This document shows, piece by piece, positions 9,175 through 18,254 of a DNA stretch of 52,218 nucleotides (positions are counted from its first letter, which is position 1; every line of letters begins with the position of its first letter). A model generated the notes under the pieces. It was not told the DNA's origin. It worked only from the letters and a program-made list of their open reading frames with translations, and searched no databases. The translations under genes were made by a program, and so were the position numbers. The stretch is from contig JAIOZY010000039.1 in NCBI GenBank assembly GCA_021740385.1, positions 1 to 52,218 of the forward strand, written 5' to 3'. This stretch comes from Prolixibacteraceae bacterium. Its GTDB lineage: Bacteria; Bacteroidota; Bacteroidia; Bacteroidales; Prolixibacteraceae.

Positions 9175-11094
9175 CTATTCCAGAATGATAAAACCCCTTG
9201 GTTCGATTTTCTGTTTCCCGTGCATATATTTCGTATCACCAAAATTTACCACGACTTTTTTACCAGAAGAAAAAACCGTTTCCTGCACTTTACGATCCGC
9301 TGTAACAAACCTGTGTGTAACAAGCTCGTCATAACCTATTTGCTGTAACCATGGACAAACATTTTGGTAACTTTCCACAAAGGAATTTTTATAGCGATTC
9401 CAGAATTCCTGATCGATTGTCCAAAGGGGTGCAGTACCATAAAGGATATTAAACAGGTCTTTTTTCCACCATATTTCGGGCATGTGGTGGTTTGCATCTT
9501 CCCACCTCCATGAAGTTACCAGTGCATCGTGATAAACCAATTCATATAACGGAATTCTTGAATATTCATTGATAGAATATTTCAGGTAAACATCAGGGGC
9601 TGTTCTTGTAGTAAGCATGATGGATGGCCGTGGATTATTATTCCAGTTGCCATAGTAATAAATAGTTCCCTCTTTTTCGCGGTCAGAACGCCACCAAGTC
9701 CGCTGCATTGTCATCATCCCTTGGGCAAAAACGATGTTTGATCCTGCAAAGTCGGCTCCCCATTCCGCGCCTAAAAAAACGTTAAACTTGTTTTTCAGGA
9801 GATCATAATTCTTCAGTATCGCCTCGGCATATTGTTTACGCGTTAGCGGATGCTTTTCTGAATAACATTCGTACAGTCCATTGGCCTGATAAACATCTAC
9901 AAGATATGCTTCATGAGGATACACGGCCAATTCCTTTGAAACACGATTCTCAATTTCAGGGCGTACGGCCCCGGGGCAAACAAAATGCCCGAATTCGTTG
10001 GAATAAGTTGAACCGTCAATTTTTCTACTCGTTAACTCGTGAAATTTACCCGGATAATGAGGTCTTCTCAGCCAAAGAACAGTATCCATTTTTGTTCTCG
10101 GTTGCACAACAGAATCCTCAGGATGAATATCGGTGAATAATTCATACCCTCCCGTTGCATAACCCAATTCTTTCAGGTAGTTATCATAACCCTCAATGGG
10201 GTAAGGATAATGATTCGCATCCCAAAGAATGAAAGCTTTATCGATACCTGATTTTTTCAAATTTTCAGCAAAACCTACTTCACGGGCTTTGTCCCAAACA
10301 TAAATATGTACCGCACCAACCATTTTTTCAATAGCCGGAAATCTTTTTTGATTTTCACGCAGGGTTATCACATTGTTCTTTTCCCAGATATAATCCCTGT
10401 ATTTTTTGGCCTGGACTACATATCCCCCTCTATCAAAAAAGTTATACAGTACTTTTCTTTTATAACGAAACTTTTCTTTACTGTTTAACCACACAGGAGA
10501 AAACGTAATCAGTCCATCTTCCCTCTTTGTCCGAAGTGCTGCATCATAGGGCGTATCTAAGATTGCCATGTAGCCTGATTCAAGCTTATTATCAACCATT
10601 CCCATCCAAGCCATTGACAAACCCCCTCCACAAAAATATGTAATCCCATCTCCTACAGGGTAATCCTGATCATCAACCGGCAATAATAATCCTTCACTAT
10701 CAGTATAAAGCAGGTAGTGGTTTTTATCAGGTGTAATAAAAGCTGAAGGAAAGGCAAGTTCATCAAACGCCATATTGGAATCGGCATCAATAATTACTTC
10801 CAGCGTTGAACTTTCTGTTAATGTTATAGACATATACAGTTGATGGTCGCCTGTTAAAAAAACGTCTAAGGAATCTCCATTCAACCTGGTTTCTTTAACA
10901 GAATACTTGTCACTCATTTTTTCCTGTGTCCAAACCTTTTTGCATCGTTTGTCCTTAACCTGCAACTGTATTGTTTCATCATCAAACCGTATTTCCAGGT
11001 TATCGTCAAACAATTTCCATCCTTTGGCATAAATTAAACACGGTATTAACAAGAATAGCGTTAATATTATTACCTTCCTCTTCAAAATAAGCAT
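9175..11094 (-). CDS. GH101/DUF5696-like TIM-barrel glycosidase, secreted
   Basis: This 639-residue protein has a signal peptide (about 1-23, ending IYAKGW). An N-terminal beta-sandwich (about 25-230) precedes a barrel. Barrel motifs are YLVDVYQANGLYECY with Asp400, EKHPLTRKQYAEAILKNYD, and VFLGAEWGADF with Glu444. An acidic pair this close together on a barrel resembles the nucleophile and acid/base of endo-alpha-N-acetylgalactosaminidases (GH101) and of DUF5696 proteins. Assignment of these residues is inference. The likely role is periplasmic hydrolysis of an alpha-linked sugar in the locus substrate. It follows the GH130 gene by 10 bp, so it is operonic. A GH101 activity on mucin O-glycans should not be assumed because overall similarity appears remote. 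Confidence 0.6.
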   Translation of the reverse strand: MLILKRKVIILTLFLLIPCLIYAKGWKLFDDNLEIRFDDETIQLQVKDKRCKKVWTQEKMSDKYSVKETRLNGDSLDVFLTGDHQLYMSITLTESSTLEVIIDADSNMAFDELAFPSAFITPDKNHYLLYTDSEGLLLPVDDQDYPVGDGITYFCGGGLSMAWMGMVDNKLESGYMAILDTPYDAALRTKREDGLITFSPVWLNSKEKFRYKRKVLYNFFDRGGYVVQAKKYRDYIWEKNNVITLRENQKRFPAIEKMVGAVHIYVWDKAREVGFAENLKKSGIDKAFILWDANHYPYPIEGYDNYLKELGYATGGYELFTDIHPEDSVVQPRTKMDTVLWLRRPHYPGKFHELTSRKIDGSTYSNEFGHFVCPGAVRPEIENRVSKELAVYPHEAYLVDVYQANGLYECYSEKHPLTRKQYAEAILKNYDLLKNKFNVFLGAEWGADFAGSNIVFAQGMMTMQRTWWRSDREKEGTIYYYGNWNNNPRPSIMLTTRTAPDVYLKYSINEYSRIPLYELVYHDALVTSWRWEDANHHMPEIWWKKDLFNILYGTAPLWTIDQEFWNRYKNSFVESYQNVCPWLQQIGYDELVTHRFVTADRKVQETVFSSGKKVVVNFGDTKYMHGKQKIEPRGFIILE

Positions 11095-11104
11095 TATATT
11101 ACTT

Positions 11105-12052
11105 TTAGTTGTTGTTTATACATGCATTAACAATCTCATTTACTGAACCTATAGCGAGGTTTATGGTATGGTCGCAGGCACCATAATACAACCACAATTC
11201 ATCGCCTTTTGTAACAGCTCCACACGGGAAAAGTGTATTGTCGCAGTTTCCGTGTTGTTCGTAAGGCATCTCAGGCATCATTAAGTAACTGTTTGTCTTG
11301 CCAATTACCTTCCACGGTTGCTCCAAATCGAGCAATATTGCGCCAATATAATAATAGGTTCCACCTGCTGGAGAAAACACGCCATGGATGATATCCAACC
11401 AGCCTTTGTCTGTTTTTATTGGCGGTGTTGGGCCAATTTTCTGAACATTCCAAAAGCGATAACCGGCACCAATAACGGGTTTGAAACACCCCCAGTGTAT
11501 CAAGTCGGGCGAAGAACTGATCCATATATCACCATTGCCACCATCACCACCTCCGGGGCGGTCGAGCTTATAATATTTTCCGTTGATTTTTTCAGGAAAA
11601 ATCGATGCTCCCCGGTTCTTAGGCTGAGTAATAATATCAATTCTTTCATAAGTAGTAAAATCACGTGTACGCCCCAGCATTCCTACCGGAGAATCGAAGT
11701 TATGTACCATTACCGGAGTAACGATGTAGTACCAATCATCAATTTTTGTAACCCGGTTATCGATGAAATGGTGAAAGAGCGGATAGGGATATTCTTCGGA
11801 TTGTTTTTGAATAAAATTTTCTTTACCGAGCTCAAAATGAATCCCGTCTTTGCTCCGGGCGATTCGGGTTTGTCCGACATCGCGCCCATAGCCTTCGGTT
11901 GCAGCATGCTCTACTACTGAAACCAACAAAATAGTTTCATCGTTAAACAGTACCGGCGAAGGATTATATAACTGTGCAGTTCCCGGATAATCCTTAATAT
12001 CAATCAGTGGATTACAGGCATGCCTTTTCAAAATTTTTGTTACATCCATCAT
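11105..12052 (-). CDS. GH130-type glycoside phosphorylase/hydrolase, cytoplasmic
   Basis: This 315-residue five-bladed beta-propeller protein belongs to the GH130 type. Motifs are HACNPL at the N-terminus, HFIDNRV with Asp98 (the family catalytic-acid region, usually a DPR), KNRGASIFPEKINGKYYKLDRP, IWISSSPDLIHWG and GWLDIIHG. GH130 enzymes act on beta-mannosides by phosphorolysis or hydrolysis. No signal peptide is present, unlike every other hydrolase of this operon, so it should act inside the cell on an imported product. It lies 16 bp after the symporter gene, which makes that transporter its likely supplier. Phosphorylase versus hydrolase cannot be decided without aligning the phosphate-binding Arg/His residues. 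Confidence 0.8.
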   Translation of the reverse strand: MMDVTKILKRHACNPLIDIKDYPGTAQLYNPSPVLFNDETILLVSVVEHAATEGYGRDVGQTRIARSKDGIHFELGKENFIQKQSEEYPYPLFHHFIDNRVTKIDDWYYIVTPVMVHNFDSPVGMLGRTRDFTTYERIDIITQPKNRGASIFPEKINGKYYKLDRPGGGDGGNGDIWISSSPDLIHWGCFKPVIGAGYRFWNVQKIGPTPPIKTDKGWLDIIHGVFSPAGGTYYYIGAILLDLEQPWKVIGKTNSYLMMPEMPYEQHGNCDNTLFPCGAVTKGDELWLYYGACDHTINLAIGSVNEIVNACINNN

Positions 12053-12068
12053 TTCTAAATTTCAAAAT

Positions 12069-13670
12069 TCATAATTGTCTTATAATTATTTCCCACGCTA
12101 CAACCAGCAAATGCCATCCTACAAAAATTCCAATAATCCATTTCCATAATGCAGGCCATGCTTTTAATCCGACCCAAGGTCCCTTTGTGCCATCGAGCGT
12201 GAATATGGTTAAGTTTCGAAGTTGTTCTCTGGGCATTGGCTTTTCAAAATAACTTAGAAAAATTGTGGCCAGAACAGAAAACGTAAATGAGAACACTCCT
12301 ACCCACGCAAAATTCATGTCGGTAGAAACATCCAGAATTACTGCCAGCAAGGTTCCAAACAACATGGAATAAAAGGCCGCTTTAGGTGTAGCGCGTGTTG
12401 AAAAAATACCCACAAGGAACAAAGCAATGATTACCCCGAACAAATCGGCTACCAGGCTTTGTATAAACCCCATAATAATGGTTGATTTTGCAGCCACTGG
12501 AATTATTAGGGTTGCTGCTATTATGATGACAGCCTGTATAATACGTGCAAATTTTTTGGTGTTTTTGTCACTTGAACCGGGGCGTATAAAACGTAGGTAT
12601 ACATCGCTGGTAATTAGCGTACTTGAAGCCGACAACAATCCATCGATGGTTGAAAGGAGGGAGGCCAGCAAACCGGCAATAAGAATTCCCCGGACACCTG
12701 AGGGGAAATATTCCAGCACAGCTCTCATGTACGAAGCATCGGGGTTGTCGAGTTCAGGTACCAAAACATGAATGCACACACCAATGGCATAGGCCAGCAA
12801 AAAGGTAAATACATGTCCTGCACCGGTAAAAAGAATGGCCTTTTGTGCATGTTTTTCATTTTTTGCCGCAAGCAAGCGCTGAGCCATTCCAAAATTACAG
12901 GCAATCCATGCTGCACCGGCCATTCCTGCCCATAATAATCCCTCTGGTAAAGGGTACCAGCTTTTAGAATTCAGTTTCCAATCTATTTCTAGCAAAGTAC
13001 TTGGAAGCACCTGTCCGGCCTGGTTCACTTCTTTAATGCTGGCAAAAGCCCCCAAACCTCCAATCCGATAGATCATAACAACAGCTACCGCAACCAGTGT
13101 GAGCGTAATGAAAATGGACTGGTAAATATTGATACGAAGAATGGTTTTCATTCCTCCCATAATTACATAAACCCCAACAATGAGCATGATAACAGCAGCA
13201 CCTAACCAAAGTGGCCAATTGAAAATCTCGGTCATGATGAGTGAGCCAAGATAAATGGAAGTACCCATCACGATAACCATGTAAACCGTCATGATAACGG
13301 AAAAGAATGCCCTCGAAGCAACGTTAAACCTCTTTTCAAGCAGTTCGGGCGTAGTAACAATTTTTGAACGCCAGTAAATGGGAATCAGAAACATTGCAGC
13401 CAGTGGGGCAGTAATCCAAAGATTAGCTGCATTGGGATGGATAGACATTCCCCAAACAAAACCGACACCGGCAACTCCCATAATTCCAGTATCAATCGAC
13501 ATGGCAATTAAGGTCAGTCCGGTCTGAAACCAATTTAAATTCTTTCCACCTGTTAAAAAATCAGAAGCAGTTTCTCCCTTGAATCTGCGGCTTACAACTA
13601 TTCCGGCAATAAATACAATTGCAAAATAGAGGAACACCACCAGCATGTCATAAAAATAATTCATCGGCAT
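12069..13670 (-). CDS. Sodium:solute symporter (SSS/SLC5 family), first gene of the glycan operon
   Basis: This 533-residue polytopic inner-membrane protein has about 13-14 hydrophobic segments. SSS hallmarks are the N-terminal segment with SDFLTGGKNLNWFQTGLTL, the following AMSIDTGIMGVAGVGFVWG, and RSKIVTTPELLEKRF. It should import a mono- or small oligosaccharide with Na+. Its place at the head of the operon, before the cytoplasmic GH130 protein, suggests it carries the periplasmic breakdown product. No SusC/SusD pair is present in the visible locus, so outer-membrane entry would depend on a porin or another locus. The ATG lies about 11 bases after the predicted transcription start; a second ATG is two codons in. 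Confidence 0.9.
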   Translation of the reverse strand: MPMNYFYDMLVVFLYFAIVFIAGIVVSRRFKGETASDFLTGGKNLNWFQTGLTLIAMSIDTGIMGVAGVGFVWGMSIHPNAANLWITAPLAAMFLIPIYWRSKIVTTPELLEKRFNVASRAFFSVIMTVYMVIVMGTSIYLGSLIMTEIFNWPLWLGAAVIMLIVGVYVIMGGMKTILRINIYQSIFITLTLVAVAVVMIYRIGGLGAFASIKEVNQAGQVLPSTLLEIDWKLNSKSWYPLPEGLLWAGMAGAAWIACNFGMAQRLLAAKNEKHAQKAILFTGAGHVFTFLLAYAIGVCIHVLVPELDNPDASYMRAVLEYFPSGVRGILIAGLLASLLSTIDGLLSASSTLITSDVYLRFIRPGSSDKNTKKFARIIQAVIIIAATLIIPVAAKSTIIMGFIQSLVADLFGVIIALFLVGIFSTRATPKAAFYSMLFGTLLAVILDVSTDMNFAWVGVFSFTFSVLATIFLSYFEKPMPREQLRNLTIFTLDGTKGPWVGLKAWPALWKWIIGIFVGWHLLVVAWEIIIRQL

Positions 13671-13686
13671 AAAAAATATTTTTACA

Positions 13687-13694
13687 CAAAGCTA
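13687..13694 (-). promoter_or_regulatory. Predicted -7 element of the glycan operon promoter
   Basis: On the minus strand this reads TAGCTTTG, an exact match to the Bacteroidota -7 consensus TAnnTTTG. The expected -33 position 19 bases upstream reads AAAG instead of TTG, which suggests a promoter that needs an activator. The inferred transcription start is near 13681, 11 bases before the symporter ATG. Confidence 0.5.
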
Positions 13695-13724
13695 TCGCTG
13701 GCAACAGTAAGCCCTTTTAATAAT

Positions 13725-13821
13725 TGTTACATATTGCAGTAATAATGTTACTTCGTGTAATTAGATGTTACAGAGGAAAGCAAAATCGATTGTTCATGAA
13801 TATAATTGACCTGATTGTTAC
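13725..13821 (-). promoter_or_regulatory. TGTTAC direct-repeat array, putative HTCS operator
   Basis: Four same-orientation TGTTAC hexamers (GTAACA on the transcribed-sense minus strand) lie at 13725-13730, 13746-13751, 13766-13771 and 13816-13821. The first three are spaced 21 and 20 bp, two helical turns, as expected for AraC-type dimers. Relative to the inferred start near 13681 they centre at about -46, -67 and -87. A fifth copy lies at 18043-18048 before the regulator gene, with an opposite-orientation copy at 18066-18071. Binding by the adjacent hybrid regulator is inference. Confidence 0.55.
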
Positions 13822-13859
13822 GGATTTTGGATGAATTCTGATTCTGAAAAATAATGGAA

Positions 13860-16800
13860 TTAGCTCTTTGATTCACCGTATTCGGAAGGTACCATTTTAT
13901 ACTCTTTTTTAAAGCATTTAGCAAAATATACCGGGTTTTTAAATCCAACGGCATAACATACTTCTGACACGTTCAACTGTGAATCGGATAACAATTGTGC
14001 TGCCCTTTTCAGTCTGATGTGCTTAATAAAATCAACGGGGGATTCGTCTATGAGGGCATGAAGTTTTCGGTAGAGGTGTACCCGGCTAAGTCCCATCTCA
14101 GAAGAAAAAGTTTCAACAGAAAACTCTGAATTTTCAATGTTTGCTTCCACAACACTAAGCGCTTTCCGTAAAAATTTTTCGTCTTCATTTTCCAGTTCAA
14201 TATTTTTGGGGTCCAGTTTTAAATGTCTGATATATTTTTCTTTCAGGCTTTTACGGATGTTAAGTAGGCTCTTGATTTTTGTTTCAAGAATTTCGACATT
14301 AAATGGCTTTGTGATGTAATCGTCAGCCCCCTCTTTTAGTGCATTTAAACGGTCAATATCGGCTGATTTTGCTGTGAGCAAGATTACCGGAATATGACTG
14401 GTGCGGATGTTCCTTTTCAACACCTTAAGCATTTCGATTCCATCAAGCCTGGGCATCATGATATCGGCCACAATAATATCGGGTATTTTGTTTTCAGCCA
14501 GTTCGATTCCCTCTTCTCCATCTGATGCAGAAAGCACATCATAATCTGGCGAAAGTAGGGTTACCAGATATTCCCTCAAATCGAAATTATCTTCAACGAT
14601 CAAAATAGTAGCCAGTTGTGATGCCTCCAATTCTTTTTTTATCTGTTCATCAATGTGATCTGAAATATCATTGCAATCAATATCATCCGGCAAAGTCAAA
14701 TCACCTGGCTTTTGATAATCAAGTTCAACGAACGGCAGAAAAATGGTAAACTTTGCACCACGGTTAACTTCGCTGTCCACCTCTATATACCCGCCGTGTA
14801 GCCGGGCAAAATCATTGGAAAGGGATAAGCCAATACCTGTTCCATCTTCATGTTGTTCGTTTTCGTTTTTAATTTGGTAGAAACGCTCAAATATTTTTTC
14901 CTGCTCCTTTTCAGGAATTCCTCTTCCAGTGTCTTCAATGGATATAGCAATCATTTTTCGTGAAAAAGATTCTTCTTTTTGCCCCCTGTTCAATTTGTTA
15001 ATAACCTGTATATTCATCGAAATTCCACCACCTGTCGGAGTGAATTTAAAAGCATTAGACAAAATATTAAAAATTATTTTATCCAATTTGTCCTTATCAA
15101 ATTCAGTATAGATGCTTTCCGGGGCAGGCAGAAAATTAAATGAGATCTTTTTTTGAAGGGCTAAATCGTTATAGGAATCTGCAATATTCTTCACAAAACT
15201 GTTCACTTCACCGTGGTCCAGGTTTAGCTTAAGGTTTCCTGTCTCCTGCTTGCGCAAATCCATAATCTGATTGATAAGTTTAAGAAGCCGGCTGGCATTA
15301 CGGTGGATGTTTTTAAACTGGTATATTTTTGCTTCATCTTTTTCGATTTTTAGAAGCTGCTCAATTGGGGCAAGAATTAATGTGAGGGGAGTTTTAAGGT
15401 CATGCGATATGTTGGTAAAGAATCGCATACGCAGAAGGTCCAATTCCTCGCTTTTTTTCAGTTTATATTTTTCAAACTGAAAGGCCGACTTTTCCTGTTC
15501 GCGTTTAATGGTCAGGGTTCTAAGTATAATAAGCAATTGAAAAATTGTGATAAAATAGATAATGAAGGCAATGGGCGTTTTCCAAAAGGGAGGGGATATT
15601 TCAATATCCAAAGAGCTTTTTGAATAAGTCCAATCCGTATCACTATTTTTAGCTTTCAACTTAAAGGTGTAATTTCCCGGTTTCAGATTTGTATATGTTG
15701 CACTTCGCTTAGAACCAACGTAATTCCAGTTTTCATCAAAATCCTCAAGTTTATAAGCATATTGTATACCGTCAGGGTTATAATAGTCAATTCCCACATA
15801 TTCAATAGTGAATACCTTTTGTTTATGCTTCAATTTAATCTCTTTTGTATTGGCAATATGCGTTTTTAATGGGCTGTTTTTTTCATTGGGAATTTGAGAT
15901 TTATTAAAAAGAAAAAAATCGGTTAATTGCAAAATTGGCGTACTTTTTATGGTTTTAATATTCATCGGGTTAAATGAGTTAAAACCATTCAATCCCCCAA
16001 AAAGAATCCGATTGTCCGAAAGCTTAATTCCGGTATTTGAATTAAACTGGCTTTCCATAATCCGATACCTGAAATCGTAATTATCAACATTACCCGTTTC
16101 GGGGTTAAAGCGAATAATTCCGTTGTTGGTACTCATCCACAGATTATTACTATCATCTTCCCGTATGTCGTATATCGATTCATTTATGAATCCATTTTCG
16201 ATGCCATAATGCGTAAAATTATTTTGTTCTTTATTAAAAAGATTAAGCTTATTACTTGTAGCAATCCAAATTCTTTTCTTTGAATCTTCAAATACAGCAT
16301 TGATTATATTACTGGTAAGTGAATGGGGGTTTTGTTCATTGTAAGTGTGTGAATAATAAAGGTCTCCATTTTTTATAAATATACCATTGCCCAAAGTCCC
16401 CATCCATAAACAATTGTCAGAGTCTTTTAAAATTGATGTAATATGATAAGTATCGGTAGATGTGCTATTTGAATTATTGACAATGAGACGAATAAAATTT
16501 TCTGATTGAGAAGGAAGTAGGTTTAAACCTTCTTTGAAACAACTAATCCACAAATTATTCTCTTTATCGCAGTGCAAATTCATAATGAAATTACTGGCAA
16601 TTGACTGAAAATTTGTTGGATCATTTTTATATTGGGTATACTTTTTCGATGTTGGATTAAATTTAATAAGTCCATCGCCCCATGTTCCAATCCAAATATT
16701 ATCTTCTCTATCTTTAACAATGCTTAAAGCAACATTTGATTCAAATTGAAAATGGGCATTGGTTGAGTTAATATTTTTGATTTTATTAAGATTGAAATCA

Positions 16801-17987
16801 TAGATATCAATTCCTCCCCCATCGGTACCAACCCATATATTCTTGTTTTTATCTTCGCAAAACGTACGCGTGTTGTTGATACTTGCACTGTTTGCCTCGA
16901 AAGGGACATGCTGATGAAGCCTGAATCCAAAATTTGTTGGATAAAAAGAAATAACCCCTTTCCCGCGGGAACCAATCCAAACAATGCCAAAACTATCCTT
17001 AAAAATGCAATTGACTGAATTGCTTTGAATACTACTTGGGTCATAATCTTTCGTGTAGTAACTGGACATGGTGCCATTTTTTTCATCATAAAGCTTTAGC
17101 CCTTGATTTTCAGTACATATCCAAATACCATTTTCATCGTTTTTTAAAAATTCATTTGTGGTATACCCGCTAACCTTGTTGCCTTCTTTATCTGTAAGGC
17201 ATATATGTCTGTTTTTGAAGGTATTAATGTTTAATATATTAATTCCATTATCGGTAGTTCCAATCCACAGTAAACTATCATTTGGAAAATACAATGTGTT
17301 GATCTGGTTTGAGGAAAGAGCATTTTTATTAACAAGGTCATTTCTAAATTCAATAAATACATTGTTTAATGCATCATATTTTTTAAGGCCATTATCATCA
17401 GTTCCAATCCACAAATTATGCTTATTATCAACAGCTAAACATTTAATATACTGGCTGTATTTCCCATTACCGTTGTTGAAATAAGCTTCAGTTACTTTTT
17501 CAAGTTTTTCAGAATATCTCAAAAGGCCTTTGGTTGTAGCAAGCCAAACTGAACCATTATTATCGCTCACCATTTGCCATACCGAAACTTTCTTTAAGTC
17601 GGCATTGATTGATTCATCAAATTTTAGATCGTAGAAATGATTTTCTTTAAAATTATAAATGGTAACACCACGCGACAGACTACCTATCCAAATATTCCCG
17701 TTTTTATCTTCGAATAAACTAGTTATGAAATTAGAGTAATTGGCTCCTTTAACATTTTTAAAGCTGTATCCATCGAACAGATTAAGACCATCGCGCGTTC
17801 CTATCCATAAGTATCCACGGGAATCCTGTATCATACATTCAACAAAGTTTCCCGACAAACCATCATTAATCGTATAATTACGAAACCAAATATCCGCACT
17901 ACAGGCAACATTGGAATATAACCCGGATAATAAATAAAAAATGACAGCAAATAGTAACTTTGAGATGATCCTTTTCCCCTTGGTCAT
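13860..17987 (-). CDS. Hybrid two-component system sensor/AraC regulator (HTCS) of the glycan operon
   Basis: This 1375-residue protein has an N-terminal signal/anchor (about 1-30). A periplasmic sensor follows with about fourteen propeller blade motifs of the xLWIGTxxGLxxYD type (for example YLWIGTRDGLNLFDG, NIWVGTDGGGIDIYD, NIWIGTWGDGLIKFN), making two seven-bladed propellers. Next come a Y_Y_Y domain (about 715-790), a transmembrane helix (about 805-822), a HisKA domain with His862 in NISHDLKTP, an HATPase, a receiver with Asp1175 in VADIMMPRLDG, and a C-terminal AraC DNA-binding domain (about 1270-1375). It should sense an oligosaccharide in the periplasm and activate the locus. It is transcribed toward the symporter with a 189 bp gap holding the operator-like repeats. 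Confidence 0.95.
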   Translation of the reverse strand: MTKGKRIISKLLFAVIFYLLSGLYSNVACSADIWFRNYTINDGLSGNFVECMIQDSRGYLWIGTRDGLNLFDGYSFKNVKGANYSNFITSLFEDKNGNIWIGSLSRGVTIYNFKENHFYDLKFDESINADLKKVSVWQMVSDNNGSVWLATTKGLLRYSEKLEKVTEAYFNNGNGKYSQYIKCLAVDNKHNLWIGTDDNGLKKYDALNNVFIEFRNDLVNKNALSSNQINTLYFPNDSLLWIGTTDNGINILNINTFKNRHICLTDKEGNKVSGYTTNEFLKNDENGIWICTENQGLKLYDEKNGTMSSYYTKDYDPSSIQSNSVNCIFKDSFGIVWIGSRGKGVISFYPTNFGFRLHQHVPFEANSASINNTRTFCEDKNKNIWVGTDGGGIDIYDFNLNKIKNINSTNAHFQFESNVALSIVKDREDNIWIGTWGDGLIKFNPTSKKYTQYKNDPTNFQSIASNFIMNLHCDKENNLWISCFKEGLNLLPSQSENFIRLIVNNSNSTSTDTYHITSILKDSDNCLWMGTLGNGIFIKNGDLYYSHTYNEQNPHSLTSNIINAVFEDSKKRIWIATSNKLNLFNKEQNNFTHYGIENGFINESIYDIREDDSNNLWMSTNNGIIRFNPETGNVDNYDFRYRIMESQFNSNTGIKLSDNRILFGGLNGFNSFNPMNIKTIKSTPILQLTDFFLFNKSQIPNEKNSPLKTHIANTKEIKLKHKQKVFTIEYVGIDYYNPDGIQYAYKLEDFDENWNYVGSKRSATYTNLKPGNYTFKLKAKNSDTDWTYSKSSLDIEISPPFWKTPIAFIIYFITIFQLLIILRTLTIKREQEKSAFQFEKYKLKKSEELDLLRMRFFTNISHDLKTPLTLILAPIEQLLKIEKDEAKIYQFKNIHRNASRLLKLINQIMDLRKQETGNLKLNLDHGEVNSFVKNIADSYNDLALQKKISFNFLPAPESIYTEFDKDKLDKIIFNILSNAFKFTPTGGGISMNIQVINKLNRGQKEESFSRKMIAISIEDTGRGIPEKEQEKIFERFYQIKNENEQHEDGTGIGLSLSNDFARLHGGYIEVDSEVNRGAKFTIFLPFVELDYQKPGDLTLPDDIDCNDISDHIDEQIKKELEASQLATILIVEDNFDLREYLVTLLSPDYDVLSASDGEEGIELAENKIPDIIVADIMMPRLDGIEMLKVLKRNIRTSHIPVILLTAKSADIDRLNALKEGADDYITKPFNVEILETKIKSLLNIRKSLKEKYIRHLKLDPKNIELENEDEKFLRKALSVVEANIENSEFSVETFSSEMGLSRVHLYRKLHALIDESPVDFIKHIRLKRAAQLLSDSQLNVSEVCYAVGFKNPVYFAKCFKKEYKMVPSEYGESKS

Positions 17988-18254
17988 ATAACAAATTATT
18001 ATTTAGCAAATTTGTCTTTTTTTCTTTAAATAAAGAATGAGATGTTACCACTCTTCTGTTAGTTTGTAACAAAAATTACTCTCCTTCGAAGAAGTTCTGA
18101 AATAAATTTAATCTAATTCAAAAATCAGTGATTTTATTTTATTGTTCTTTTTACTGCCAGAAGTCAAATCAGAATGCAATAATTAAATGCTGATTATATG
18201 CTTATTATGACATTTTCAAGAAATATCTACAGAAATATAGAGAAAGGGTTTTTT
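17988..18254. other. Intergenic region upstream of the HTCS gene
   Basis: This 267 bp non-coding AT-rich stretch holds one TGTTAC (18043-18048) and one GTAACA (18066-18071), 23 bp apart in inverted orientation. They match the hexamer repeated before the symporter gene and may allow autoregulation. No exact TAnnTTTG box was found for the regulator gene. Confidence 0.4.

Noticed and set aside
9175-11094. Calling the barrel protein an endo-alpha-N-acetylgalactosaminidase
   Set aside because: The resemblance to GH101 is limited to short acidic motifs, which is too little for an activity claim.
13748-13954. A 68-residue frame covering the operator-like repeats and the end of the HTCS gene
   Set aside because: It overlaps the AraC-domain coding sequence and the promoter region, and the protein sequence is not family-like.
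13860-17987. Frameshift or fusion artefact in the very long HTCS gene
   Set aside because: The domain order and length are normal for this class of regulator, and all key residues (His862, Asp1175) are present.
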